DNA of 64,000 nt from an uncultured Niabella sp. GTDB lineage: Bacteria > Bacteroidota > Bacteroidia > Chitinophagales > Chitinophagaceae. Shown piece after piece: positions 44,881 through 54,296 of the stretch. Where the stretch lies: positions 310,001 to 374,000 of the forward strand of contig CAKSQK010000001.1 in assembly GCA_934486785.1 (NCBI GenBank), read 5' to 3'. The translations under genes were made by a program, and so were the position numbers. Below the pieces are notes generated by a model, which was not told where the DNA came from, did not search any database, and saw only the letters and a list, made by a program, of their open reading frames with translations. The first letter of the stretch is position 1. Each line of letters begins with the position of its first letter.

Positions 44881-45671
44881 TCAGTTATCGCGTATTAAAA
44901 GAGAAAAATCAGACCCCGATTTATTGGCACATTTCACCAATTCCTCTATTATTTGGTAGCGTGCAGTAAATTGGGATTTGGCCACACCTGATTGACTAAT
45001 TGTTTTCTTCTTTCCGGTTTTAAAATCACTTATCCGCCATAATGAATGGTAATATATATTTATTTCACCAAAATCATTACCTGTAGTTTCCGTACTGGTT
45101 CCGGGATAGCCTTGTTGTGTTGTGAGAGATGTCGAAAACGATGTATGCGACTGCTTCTCTCCCTGTATATGAAAAGTCAAACTATCCAATTCCACTAAAA
45201 TATCAGGTGCAGCGCCACTTACCTGGTTGCTGCTATACTGGTTTGCGAAACCAGATTTATTCTCGCTACGTGTTAATTTAATATTCCGCGGTATTTGATT
45301 TTGTAATGCATCAAGGGCCGCTGTAACAAAAAAACTGCTGTTTATGATTGTGTCAACCCGGTAAAGATTTGAAGCTGACCCCCAGGATTTAAGATCCTTC
45401 TGATCTGTAAAAATAAAGTTGTAGTTTTTTTGGGGATCAAATATTCCATTATCGGGTAGAATATTTAAATAATCAGTATTATTCATCAAAGCGAGGCTGC
45501 CGTTTATGTTTAGAGAACCGGGAAGAACGGTATCTTTTGTATCTGCATCCAATGCATTGAATAATTACCAACAACTTTTTGTGAGTTACAGGAGACCACA
45601 AGGATTATAACAATCCCTGCTATAAGTCTGACTATGGTTGAATACATATTAATAAACATTGGCCTTTTCAT
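44881..45671 (-). pseudogene. Lipoprotein gene of unknown function, broken by a frameshift
   Basis: From ATG 45671 (or 45647) the frame encodes a good lipoprotein signal, YSTIVRLIAGIVIILVVSC, followed by NSQKVVGNYSMHW, then reaches a stop near 45514. A second frame from about 45552 continues NALDADTKDTVLPGSLNINGS and stays open for 223 residues to 44881, but has no signal and no ATG at its start (TTG only). The lipoprotein frame runs out just where the long frame begins, so one gene with a single frameshift around 45552-45575 is the simplest reading. The C-terminal part has no recognised domain. Either a pseudogene or an assembly/sequencing error. Convergent with the OmpA-like gene. Confidence 0.7.
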
Positions 45672-45851
45672 TTCATAATTGCTATCAACAATATGTAAAA
45701 AGAATGAACAAGCAGAAGGTCATATTAGTCGCGAATCGTTTTAGTCTTCCCTTGTTATAAGAAAAATGAAAAAAGTATATTGGCTATTCAAAGTTAAAGC
45801 TTTCATTTCATCATGCCAACAAGTAGAGAAACCCCTGCAAAGTAATATTAC

Positions 45852-45882
45852 AAAAAAAGCCGCCGATTGAAACCAGCAGCTT
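45852..45882 (-). terminator. Terminator downstream of the beta-barrel receptor gene
   Basis: On the minus strand AAGCTGC pairs with GCGGCTT (7 bp, one G-T pair) around a 17-base loop and is followed by TTTTTTT. It lies 30 bp after the stop at 45912. Confidence 0.7.
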
Positions 45883-45911
45883 ATTTATAACCAACTAAAA
45901 AAACAAAGCTT

Positions 45912-48350
45912 TTACTGCCCGGGTGTAGCGCTGCCAGCACTGGTACGTGTTCTTTCTTCTTCTGCTGCTGTTTTACGCTGACGTGCGGCTTTAATTTGTT
46001 CACTTCCAAAACGGTAGGTAAAATTCACTTTAAACTGGCGGCTCTCCCATTTTGATATCACCCGGTTGTATGCGCCACCATAATCACTCTCACCCCTGAA
46101 GCGCATAGTATTAAAAATATCTGTAACCGACGTTTTTAACGTTCCTTTTCCAGCCATAATTGTTTTCTGTACACCCAGGTCAATGCTGCCCATTGATTTT
46201 CCTTCAAACATACCCTGCCATACAAAAGGAGAGATGTACAAACCGGTTAGTTCTGCCGTCCAATCTTTTTTTCTGCCAAATTTTTGTGTGTTTTGCACAA
46301 AGTATTGCAGGCTAAAATTGTCGAGGTCCACTTGTCTTCCGGCTCCAAAATCAGCTTTATATTTAGAATAATTTGCCGTAAGGTTACTAAAACTCATAAA
46401 ATTCTTGTACATAAAGGGATAGCTCACATTCAGGCTTACCACATCCTGAGAAGCCAGATTGCGCGTGGTTTGATAAGCTTTCGTGCCTTCTGTGGTATCT
46501 ATTACCTGTGCAAACATATTTTTCACATGGCTATAGTCCAGCTTAGTAGTGAGTTTATACTTGTAAACATTAGTAATTGAAAAACTATTGGTGTATTGTG
46601 GCTTCAGTTCCGTATTCCCTCGCATATACAGGTAATCATTCAATTTAAATTCAAAAGGGTTCAGATTTTCGTAAGATGGCCTGTCAATCCTTCTGCCATA
46701 TGCAATGGTATATTGCATCATAGGATTTTTATTGAGTGTTACAGATGCGCTTGGAAACAGGTCAGTATAATTTCTGTGCAGCGTTTCATCATAATTCAAA
46801 TACGCGTTGGTGGAACGGCCGTCAGAAATAGTGTTTTCTCCCCTTAAGCCCACTTGCACAGCATAGCCCTTAAACGCCCTGTTGTAAGTAACATACAAAG
46901 CATTGATGTATTCTTTATAATTGAACTGGTTACTGCGTGCATTGTCTAACACATCATTGTTATTAATCACATCATATCGCCTGAAATCATTGTCTGTTTT
47001 TACATACCCAGATTTTCCACCAATACCGATCTTTCCCTTACCAAGTCTTTGCTCATAGTCTGCTTTAAACCCAAACAAATCAATTTTTGAGGGAGCAATC
47101 ATCCGGTACACATTGCGGTAGAGTTCCGTTGTTCCATCAGCCCCATAATAAATATTGGGCAGAAATTGTGCGCTGCTGTTTTTATAAAAACCATAATCTG
47201 CATCAAGGTTCAGCTCGCGGCCGCTGGTATCTGCATAGCGATAGTTTGCATTAAAGTTCAGGTTGTTTCTTTCTCCTTCCATCCTGGTTGTTGCTAAAAG
47301 AATTCTGTCCACTACCCCGGTTGGCCTGTAAGCTATTTTCATGGGGCCCTGATTTGAGAATGAGTTGTCAGCTACAGTACCATTGGTCATTATACCGATC
47401 GTACTTTTAGGACTAACCGTATAATCAATACCGGCCTTAAAATTGTGGCTGGTACGGTCAAAGCGCATTAATCCGTTCTGATCAAAAGTACTGTCGCCCT
47501 GGGCCCTGTATATTGATTGCTCAGAACGGTTCTTACCATTGTACAAATTGTAACTGCCGTACAGGTTGATGTTTTTGTTTCTGTGATTAAGGCCTAAACC
47601 TCCGTTGAATTTGGGATAAAAGCCCTGATTGTATCCTGCGTTCACGCTTCCATTGGTGCCAAGCGATTTATCTTTTTTGAGTTTTATATTGATGATGCCC
47701 GCATTGCCTGCTGCCTCGTACTTTGCCGATGGGTTAGTAATAATTTCTATAGATTCGACACTTGACGATTGCAGTGATCGTAAAAAAGCAGCAAGGTCTG
47801 CTCCGCGAAGCGGGGAAGGTTTGCCGTCAATATAAATAACAGTACCGGTTTTGCCTGCCAGCGAAATATTGTCGTCCTTATCCACCATCACGCCGGGCGA
47901 GCGTCGCAGCAGTTCAATACCATCGTTACCGGTTGCGTTTACAGTACCTTCTACATTCACAACCATTCTGTCTGCCTTAACTTCTACAAGCGGCCTGCGT
48001 GCCGTAACTGTAACTGCTGCCATTTGGGTAGCTGCCTTTTGTAAAATGACTGGCTCAACAGTGATGTCAGTTGTGGTTATTTCAAAGTGATTTGAGTAAG
48101 CTCTTTCATAGCCTACAAAATTTGCACGCACCAAATATTTGCCAGGTGCAAATCCATCAAAAACATAAATACCCTGTGTATTAGCAACGGCCAGTTTTAC
48201 CACGCTGGTATCTTTCTGATTTAAAAGCGCCACTGAAGCATTTTGCAAAGGTGTTCCATCTGCATCCTGCACAATACCTGAAATTTTTTGCGCGTCAGCG
48301 GACATGAGCAGAGCTAAAAAAGCGATAATTCCTAAAAAAAGTGATTTCAT
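45912..48350 (-). CDS. TonB-dependent-receptor-like outer membrane protein (OMP_b-brl_3 type)
   Basis: 812 residues. Signal peptide ending near LMSADAQ, carboxypeptidase-regulatory-like domain (KISGIVQDADGTPLQNASVAL), then a plug-like domain (VTVTARRPLVEVKADRMVVNV; SVESIEIITNPSAKYEAAGN; GIINIKLKKDKS) and a C-terminal beta-barrel of the outer membrane protein beta-barrel 3 type. No SusD follows, so this is not a SusC pair. Its ligand is unknown. The C-terminus after the last strand (FTYRFGSEQIKAARQRK) ends in a short charged tail with AGSATPGQ. It has its own consensus promoter and terminator, so it is a single-gene transcript. Confidence 0.9.
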   Translation of the reverse strand: MKSLFLGIIAFLALLMSADAQKISGIVQDADGTPLQNASVALLNQKDTSVVKLAVANTQGIYVFDGFAPGKYLVRANFVGYERAYSNHFEITTTDITVEPVILQKAATQMAAVTVTARRPLVEVKADRMVVNVEGTVNATGNDGIELLRRSPGVMVDKDDNISLAGKTGTVIYIDGKPSPLRGADLAAFLRSLQSSSVESIEIITNPSAKYEAAGNAGIINIKLKKDKSLGTNGSVNAGYNQGFYPKFNGGLGLNHRNKNINLYGSYNLYNGKNRSEQSIYRAQGDSTFDQNGLMRFDRTSHNFKAGIDYTVSPKSTIGIMTNGTVADNSFSNQGPMKIAYRPTGVVDRILLATTRMEGERNNLNFNANYRYADTSGRELNLDADYGFYKNSSAQFLPNIYYGADGTTELYRNVYRMIAPSKIDLFGFKADYEQRLGKGKIGIGGKSGYVKTDNDFRRYDVINNNDVLDNARSNQFNYKEYINALYVTYNRAFKGYAVQVGLRGENTISDGRSTNAYLNYDETLHRNYTDLFPSASVTLNKNPMMQYTIAYGRRIDRPSYENLNPFEFKLNDYLYMRGNTELKPQYTNSFSITNVYKYKLTTKLDYSHVKNMFAQVIDTTEGTKAYQTTRNLASQDVVSLNVSYPFMYKNFMSFSNLTANYSKYKADFGAGRQVDLDNFSLQYFVQNTQKFGRKKDWTAELTGLYISPFVWQGMFEGKSMGSIDLGVQKTIMAGKGTLKTSVTDIFNTMRFRGESDYGGAYNRVISKWESRQFKVNFTYRFGSEQIKAARQRKTAAEEERTRTSAGSATPGQ

Positions 48351-48377
48351 TATTATTTTGTTGGTTTGTTATGGGTG

Positions 48378-48408
48378 CAAACGTATTTGCTTCTTAAAAT
48401 GTTACAAA
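48378..48408 (-). promoter_or_regulatory. Full-consensus Bacteroidota promoter of the beta-barrel receptor gene
   Basis: On the minus strand TTTG (48408 to 48405) is followed after exactly 19 bases by TACGTTTG (48385 to 48378), an exact match to the -33/-7 consensus TTTG-N19-TAnnTTTG. The start would lie about 20 bases before the ATG at 48350. Confidence 0.8.
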
Positions 48409-48539
48409 AGCAATCCCGACAGGCGGTAAAAATTAATCGGTGAATGGTGGGTACAAAAGGGTGAATGATAAAAATATTACGCAGGTATTAACTGAATATT
48501 AAACCGATTGCTCATATTTGTACTTATAAATTTATAAGT

Positions 48540-48917
48540 ATGAGTTATCCCGAAAATTTACGCTACACAAAAGACCACGAATGGGTAAGGCTGGAAGGCA
48601 ATACTGCCACCATTGGTATTACTGATTTTGCCCAAAGAGAACTTGGCGACATTGTATATGTGGAAGTGGAAACCGTGGGAAATTCCCTGCAGGCCAACGA
48701 TGTATTTGGAACAGTAGAAGCCGTTAAAACCGTGTCTGACCTGTTTTTACCCGTTAGCGGCACCATTACCGAGCTGAACGAGGCGCTTGCCAACTCGCCC
48801 GAACTGGTAAACACCGATCCATACGGAGAAGGCTGGATGGTGAAAATGACAGTAGACAATACTGCCGACGTGGACCAACTGCTTGACGCCGCCGCTTACG
48901 AGGCGCTTGTTGGATAA
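48540..48917 (+). CDS. gcvH: Glycine cleavage system H protein
   Basis: 125 residues. [27 protein letters not shown] and [12 protein letters not shown] are the usual N-terminal strands, and the lipoyl-lysine loop [18 protein letters not shown] places the lipoylated residue at Lys63. The end, [11 protein letters not shown], is also standard. H protein shuttles the methylamine group between the P, T and L proteins in the cytosol. No other gcv genes are in the window. A CATATTTG box close to the -7 consensus lies about 20 bp before the start. Confidence 0.96.
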   Translation: MSYPENLRYTKDHEWVRLEGNTATIGITDFAQRELGDIVYVEVETVGNSLQANDVFGTVEAVKTVSDLFLPVSGTITELNEALANSPELVNTDPYGEGWMVKMTVDNTADVDQLLDAAAYEALVG

Positions 48918-49005
48918 TATGAAATAGCCATAAGTAAAACTTCTCACAACCGTGATTATTGCCGGGCGTATTCCATGTGACCATTAAAAAAATAAGACAA
49001 AGCAC

Positions 49006-49398
49006 ATGAAACAATTACTCACTGGCATGAAGCCGGCCATTGGCTGGCTGTTGGTGGTTACGCTACTACTGGTGCTGCCTGGCCAGGCCCTTCCCCAGGA
49101 AACCTGGCTTTTAAAAATTCAATTTGATAAAATAGTGCACGTGGGCCTTTTTGCTGTTTTAACATGGTTGTTTTGCCGCGGCTGGTATCAAAATGGCATA
49201 ACGCAAGAGCGCCTTAAACCCATTTTTATTTACATTACCCTTGCAGCAGTGTTGTATGGCCTTGCTATGGAATTTATTCAAAAATACTGCGTACCCTTCC
49301 GCTCGTTTGATGTTTATGATGTAATAGCCGACGCCGGCGGCGCTTTTGCAGGATACTTTTTTAGCAGGTGGCTGTATTTGAAAAGACCTGCACGATAG
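49006..49398 (+). CDS. VanZ-like small membrane protein
   Basis: 130 residues with about four hydrophobic segments. DKIVHVGLFAVLTWLFCRG and the late MEFIQKY...RSFDVYDVIADAGGAFAGYFF are the signature of the VanZ/phosphotransferase-like family in Bacteroidota, including the conserved Asp in the FDKxxHxxxF block and the DxxDxxADxxGAxxG block. The function is unknown in this lineage; VanZ itself gives low-level teicoplanin resistance. It is often found directly after gcvH in this phylum and here follows it by 88 bp, so the two may be co-transcribed. Confidence 0.8.
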   Translation: MKQLLTGMKPAIGWLLVVTLLLVLPGQALPQETWLLKIQFDKIVHVGLFAVLTWLFCRGWYQNGITQERLKPIFIYITLAAVLYGLAMEFIQKYCVPFRSFDVYDVIADAGGAFAGYFFSRWLYLKRPAR

Positions 49399-49539
49399 CG
49401 TATTGATTATTGATAAGAACATAGCTTAATTATCGCTAACCTCAATACTGCCCTAAACGTTTTTAATTTGAAATAAAGCTATTGATCCTATTTTTAGACA
49501 AGAGAATTAGGCCTGGAAGAGCGGGCAAAATAAAAAACA

Positions 49540-52500
49540 TTAATTGTGTTTTCTTATTTTTCGCCGGGTAATAAAGGTTTTCAATAAAGCGGCAAGTAGT
49601 ATGATTATTGCCACAGCCGCGGCCATCCAATAGTAAATACTGTTATTACGATATACAGGCTGATCATCGCCAATGATACACAACCCTGCCCAGTAGAAAG
49701 GATTAGCCAGTTCTGCTGAGTTATTCTTTAAAAAGTCAAGCTTGGCTTTTCTTAAAGCCTCACTTTTGGTGTTACCTTTTTTTAAATATTTATAAAAACG
49801 GGTGATAATATCTGCATTTGTTTTCTCATCTATCTTCCACAGGCTCATAACCACGCTTGGGCAGCCTGCAAACATAAAGCTGTATGCCAGCGACATTACC
49901 CCTTCGCCTGAGTGAACAGCGCCGGTACCTGTTTCGCAGGCGGTTAATACGGCAAGCTCCGCTCTAAGCTGCATGGAGTATATTTCATACGCATACAGTT
50001 TCCCGTCATTATCCGATGTTGCTTCCTGAAGCGGCTTTGCAAAAAACAATTGTGATTGTAAAGGATCTTCGTCATTTACACGCGCATGTGTGCCAAGATG
50101 CAATATTTTATAGCGGGATGAATTTTGCCTGAAGATCAACTCCTGCGCCTGGTGCTCAATAAACATATCAGCAGACATAAGCGAATAGATGTTGCGGGCA
50201 GCCTGCAATGCAAAGGGCTGGCGAAATAAATACAGGTAAGCGGAATCGCCCTGTATGGCATTTGCCTGCTTTTGATACAACCGCTTCATCGCATCGGTAA
50301 ATACAGGTGCAAACAAAAGCGCCTTATCCTTTGTTTTATCCTTTCGGTCAAACTGCTTCAACTGAACGGCAACATTTGCCGAAAGTAAATACGATATGGT
50401 ATATTGATGTATTAGGTACCGGAGAGCAGTAAAATCATGATTGCCTGTATCGGTAACCAGTGCTTCAAAATTCAGGTAATACAGGTCTGCATCCGGTACA
50501 ATAATTAATTTGCCGGATGTAAAATACGCTTCAACAGGTTTTATTAAATCAGTATATAATTTATAGGCGCTGTCGCGGAAAGCAGTTGGTGAAAGAGCCT
50601 GGGGGTTTTGCAGCGATTTAACGGTGCTGACAGAGCCGATATCGCCCCTCTTTACATGGAAGCTGTTTTTGGTAATCACAAAGCTATAGAGGTAACGTTC
50701 TGTAAGCGCATATTCTATTAATGTAGCGTCATCTTTTAAAAGCTCTTTTTTTATTTCATTTAGCGGTAAAGCAGCTACTGTATACCTTTTATTAAAATAA
50801 GGGTTTGCTGTTTTTTTCAGGCTATCCTGAAATGAGCGGTATATTTCAATGGAGGTTGTCAGCAGCCTGAGCAGGGAATCCGGCTCCGTTTCCGCATTCA
50901 GGTACTGCTCGTTCAGGCTGCTGACCTGCTTTCTCAGCTCAATATCCCGATTTACGATGGCATCACCATTCCCCATGGCATCATCTATCATAAAATTGTT
51001 GGAAGCCAGCCGCAGCAGCAATGCTTTTCCCTGCTCGGAAAGCATGAAAGCCTTTTCGAGGTATTGCCGCCCGTTTTTATCATCATTGCTCAATTCCCAG
51101 CACGCATCAATGCCAATGGAAAAAATGGCTTTATTCATTTCCGATTGCTCTGCCAGGGAATGCTGCGTGCGGAGCTTATAAATATTTGCTGATATATGAT
51201 CAGAATAAGCGGCTATGGTGCTCAGTAGCTCATGCAAATATTTCTTTTGCTTTGACTGCTGATACATTGCATACAAAATGCTGAGCCTTACTTTTACCAG
51301 CTCACTTACTTTAAAGGTAAAAGGAACCTTTAACAGCCATCCGGCAGGATCATCGGGCAAACTTTTCAATCCTGTTTGAAATGAAATACTGCTGTCTGCA
51401 TATAGCATAGCGCTGTCCAGCTTATTTGCTTTTAAATAGCTTTGAGCTATGTCATTAAAAAACTCAATGACCGGCTGCTTTAAAAAAGGAAAGCTGTTAC
51501 GGAATTTTTGCAGCACATCTTTTTGAATCGGCAATGCCCTAGTCGGGTTACCAGCTGCGGTATATACGCTGGCAAGGTTGACGCGGGTGTACAGGCAATA
51601 GTAAGAAAGTTCTTCTTTGATACTATTGTAATTTGCAATGGATTTTTGGTAATAATAAGCAGCGCTGTCATATTGCTTACTGTCGGTAAACATATCGCCA
51701 TAAAATGTCTCGATATAAGCAAGCGTCCAGTAATCGCCGGGATTCAGCTCTTTTTGTACGTGATATGCTTGCTCAAAATACGTTTTTGCCTCACCATATT
51801 TTTTCAGCTTTTGCAAGGAGGAGCCAAACTGTACTAAGACATTTACCATACCTAAGTTTCGGTGTCCGTAAATATTAGTTCCGATGTGCAAGGCTTTACT
51901 TAAGTAGTTGGAGGCAAGTGAATATTCATTGAGGTAATAATATAATTGTCCCATATTATAATAAGTAATATAAAATGAAGCGTTGTTGCTAATGTCCTGT
52001 ACCTTATTTTGTAAATAAACATTTAATGCCTGCTGACGGAACACCAAGGCCTCCTCATAACGGCTGAGGTAATAACAAATAGAAGAGAGATTGCCATAAT
52101 TCTTTGCCAGCTTAGGATTATCAGGCTTGTAATATTTTTTTAATAGCGGCTCTACCTGTAATGCCGTTTCCAGCGCCTGGTTATACATTCCTCCTACGAT
52201 AAGGTATTGTGTCCTGACTATCAACAGGTCTGCCAATGTTATTTCGTCAGCGGGATCAACAGACTGCAGCGTGTTGTATGCTTTGTTATAGTAATAATCC
52301 GCTTTTTCAATATGCTCCTTCAGCATTTCCATCTGGCAAAGGTTCATATACAGAATCACCAAAGGAAGATGAGGGCGCATGGTATCAGCGGCATGTAAAG
52401 CTTTTTTGAAGTATATAGTGGCGGAATCGAACTTGTATTTGCTTGCATACAGGCTACCCGTTATAGAATTTAATGCCACACTGCCGGCGCTTTTGGCCGG

Positions 52501-52788
52501 AAGCCTGCTTAATACCATTTGCATGGAAGCAGCTGCTTTTTCCATTGCGCCGGCCAGTGTTTCTTTCTCCCATATAACCTGAGCTTCTAAAGCTAAGGTC
52601 AGCGCAAGACTGTCGAAGTTTTGACGACTGGTAAAATATTGGCAGGCATTGTTTATATAATAAATACTGCTGTCGAGCCTGTTCTGCTGAAGCGCCGTTC
52701 TTGCCTTTGCGTAATCACTGGCAGCATATTGACCAATGGCTGTAATATAGCCGGATACAGCTAAAAATATGAGCAGTAAATTCTTCAT
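49540..52788 (-). CDS. Secreted, membrane-anchored TPR-CHAT protease-like protein
   Basis: 1082 residues. A signal peptide (MKNLLLIFLAVSGYITAIG) leads into about 12 tetratricopeptide-type helical repeats (YASKYKFDSATIYFKKALHA, YYNKAYNTLQSV, NYLSKALHIGTNIYGHRN and others, up to about residue 480). The C-terminal CHAT domain (about 690-1045) is a caspase/separase-like protease with a His-Cys dyad: His901 in HLGTHARVNDEDP and Cys951 in LTACETGTGA, followed by GVMSLAYSFMFAGCPSVVMSLW. A transmembrane segment (WMAAAVAIIILLAALL) and a basic tail (RRKIRK) end the protein, so both TPR and protease are predicted in the periplasm. It is the last gene of an ECF sigma/anti-sigma-like operon (28 bp after the previous stop). 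Substrates unknown. Confidence 0.88.
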   Translation of the reverse strand: MKNLLLIFLAVSGYITAIGQYAASDYAKARTALQQNRLDSSIYYINNACQYFTSRQNFDSLALTLALEAQVIWEKETLAGAMEKAAASMQMVLSRLPAKSAGSVALNSITGSLYASKYKFDSATIYFKKALHAADTMRPHLPLVILYMNLCQMEMLKEHIEKADYYYNKAYNTLQSVDPADEITLADLLIVRTQYLIVGGMYNQALETALQVEPLLKKYYKPDNPKLAKNYGNLSSICYYLSRYEEALVFRQQALNVYLQNKVQDISNNASFYITYYNMGQLYYYLNEYSLASNYLSKALHIGTNIYGHRNLGMVNVLVQFGSSLQKLKKYGEAKTYFEQAYHVQKELNPGDYWTLAYIETFYGDMFTDSKQYDSAAYYYQKSIANYNSIKEELSYYCLYTRVNLASVYTAAGNPTRALPIQKDVLQKFRNSFPFLKQPVIEFFNDIAQSYLKANKLDSAMLYADSSISFQTGLKSLPDDPAGWLLKVPFTFKVSELVKVRLSILYAMYQQSKQKKYLHELLSTIAAYSDHISANIYKLRTQHSLAEQSEMNKAIFSIGIDACWELSNDDKNGRQYLEKAFMLSEQGKALLLRLASNNFMIDDAMGNGDAIVNRDIELRKQVSSLNEQYLNAETEPDSLLRLLTTSIEIYRSFQDSLKKTANPYFNKRYTVAALPLNEIKKELLKDDATLIEYALTERYLYSFVITKNSFHVKRGDIGSVSTVKSLQNPQALSPTAFRDSAYKLYTDLIKPVEAYFTSGKLIIVPDADLYYLNFEALVTDTGNHDFTALRYLIHQYTISYLLSANVAVQLKQFDRKDKTKDKALLFAPVFTDAMKRLYQKQANAIQGDSAYLYLFRQPFALQAARNIYSLMSADMFIEHQAQELIFRQNSSRYKILHLGTHARVNDEDPLQSQLFFAKPLQEATSDNDGKLYAYEIYSMQLRAELAVLTACETGTGAVHSGEGVMSLAYSFMFAGCPSVVMSLWKIDEKTNADIITRFYKYLKKGNTKSEALRKAKLDFLKNNSAELANPFYWAGLCIIGDDQPVYRNNSIYYWMAAAVAIIILLAALLKTFITRRKIRKHN

Positions 52789-52816
52789 CCAACTGAATAT
52801 CTTTATGTAGCTCCTC

Positions 52817-53554
52817 TTAACGGGACATACGGCTTAACAGCTCTTTTGCCGCCGGCATGTCTTCTATTTTTTTGAGCAGGTTTGCCGCAGCTTCTTTATT
52901 ATCCTGCTTTATATAAATTAATGCAAGGTACCAGGTTGCTTTTTGCCAATAGACACTGCCTCCTTTTCCAATTACACCATCAAGGTACTTAATAGCCTGT
53001 TCCATATTTCCTGCGCTCATATTGGCTAAGCCCATATAATAGCTGAGCGTATCTGTATGGCTATTACCAATGCTTTCCCATTTTTCAATGGCTTTAGCAT
53101 AATTTCCTTCCTTATAATCAATCATACCGTCATATAAAGTATAATGGCTCTTACCTTCTTCTCCCATCACTACCGGCAAGCCGGGATCCGGCTTGTAATA
53201 TGCAGCAAAGAGTTTTTCATGCGCTGGTTTTTGGAATAACAGAGATCCACCCAAAATAACAATAGCGATAACCGCAGCCGCAGCCATCCATTTTTTCCAG
53301 CTGCTTTTTCGAACACTCACTGCTTTTAACGTTGCAGGATTTATTTCATTATGAAACTGGTCTAATTTATCCTGCAGTACGGCTTCCTGTATACCCACCA
53401 TCATCAAGCGCACTTCTTCAACCTTTTGCCGCCAACCCGCATCGGCAGACAACCGCTGCTCAAAACTGAGCAGTTCTGCTGCAGGCAGCTGACGGTGCAG
53501 GTATTGTTCTATCAATGCCAGATCCTCCTCCGATATATTGTTTTCGTTGTTCAT
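52817..53554 (-). CDS. Single-pass protein: anti-sigma-like N-terminus, periplasmic TPR
   Basis: 245 residues. Residues 1-80 are cytosolic and contain EEDLALIEQYLHRQLPAAEL and FEQRLSADAGWRQKV, the look of a zinc-less anti-sigma domain (the zinc-finger HxxxCxxC is absent). A transmembrane segment at about 88-105 (WMAAAAVIAIVILGGSLLF) is preceded by Lys residues (SSWKKW), so the C-terminal half is periplasmic; it carries TPR-like helices (YTLYDGMIDYKEGNYAKAIE, YYMGLANMSAGNMEQAIKYL, ATWYLALIYIKQDNKEAA). It lies 3 bp after the ECF sigma factor gene and 28 bp before the CHAT gene. An anti-sigma role for this protein is inference from topology and position. Confidence 0.78.
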   Translation of the reverse strand: MNNENNISEEDLALIEQYLHRQLPAAELLSFEQRLSADAGWRQKVEEVRLMMVGIQEAVLQDKLDQFHNEINPATLKAVSVRKSSWKKWMAAAAVIAIVILGGSLLFQKPAHEKLFAAYYKPDPGLPVVMGEEGKSHYTLYDGMIDYKEGNYAKAIEKWESIGNSHTDTLSYYMGLANMSAGNMEQAIKYLDGVIGKGGSVYWQKATWYLALIYIKQDNKEAAANLLKKIEDMPAAKELLSRMSR

Positions 53555-53557
53555 GAT

Positions 53558-54118
53558 TTAATCTTTTAGAAGGCTTCGTAACTTTTCGATGCAGCGGTAT
53601 TTATTGTTCTTTGCAGTGGCCTCCGTCCAGTTGAAAACGGCAGCAATGCTTTTTAATGACTCCCTGCCGTAATAAAACCTTTTAAGGAGGTTGCGGCAGT
53701 TGTCACCCAGCGCTTTAAACTTTTCTTTAACCCGGGCCAGCCGCTTTATAGTAATATCGTCTATTTCCTCAATGGTCATCAGCTCTTCGTAACCATCATC
53801 AAGCTTTACATTTTTTTTAATCTTTTGCGTTCGCAGGTAATCAAGCCATTTGTTCTTCGCTATGGTAAAAAGATAATTATTGAGAGAACCCGCATTTGCA
53901 GGCATAAACTGATCCAGCTGCACATTGCGCCACATGGCTATAAAAGCTTCCTGGTAAATATCTTTGGCATGCTCAATGCTGCCGCTGTTTTTTATTATAT
54001 AATTTTCTGCTCTGTGGTAATTGGCCACATACAACTCTTTTAACGCCTTTTCGTCATTGGCCCTTAGCGCCTGAATATAAATACTGTCGGGGTTTTCAGT
54101 TAAGTTCAGCTTACTCAT
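53558..54118 (-). CDS. ECF-type RNA polymerase sigma factor
   Basis: 186 residues. Region 2 is clear: KALKELYVANYHRAENYIIKN, HAKDIYQEAFIAMWRN and LNNYLFTIAKNKWLDYLR. Region 4 is LGDNCRNLLKRFYYGRESLKSIAAVFNWTEATAKNNKYRC, a helix-turn-helix for -35 recognition. No region 3 or extra domain is present, as in ECF sigma factors. It is the first of three closely spaced genes (gaps 3 and 28 bp) with the anti-sigma-like TPR protein and the CHAT protein, so it is likely held inactive at the membrane until a periplasmic signal arrives. No consensus promoter was found in the 178 bp upstream. Confidence 0.93.
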   Translation of the reverse strand: MSKLNLTENPDSIYIQALRANDEKALKELYVANYHRAENYIIKNSGSIEHAKDIYQEAFIAMWRNVQLDQFMPANAGSLNNYLFTIAKNKWLDYLRTQKIKKNVKLDDGYEELMTIEEIDDITIKRLARVKEKFKALGDNCRNLLKRFYYGRESLKSIAAVFNWTEATAKNNKYRCIEKLRSLLKD

Positions 54119-54296
54119 AGCGTGATTGATTACGCTAAAAATAAGCTATTTCCTGTAACCAGCATTCGGCAACCCTAAGCTTTTTATACAACAGGTTTGT
54201 AGCATTTAATATTAAGATTTCAAATTACTACAACTTGCTTACTGCTCCCCCATCATCACATTTCACATTATCATATTATCAAATTGGCTAATTGGC

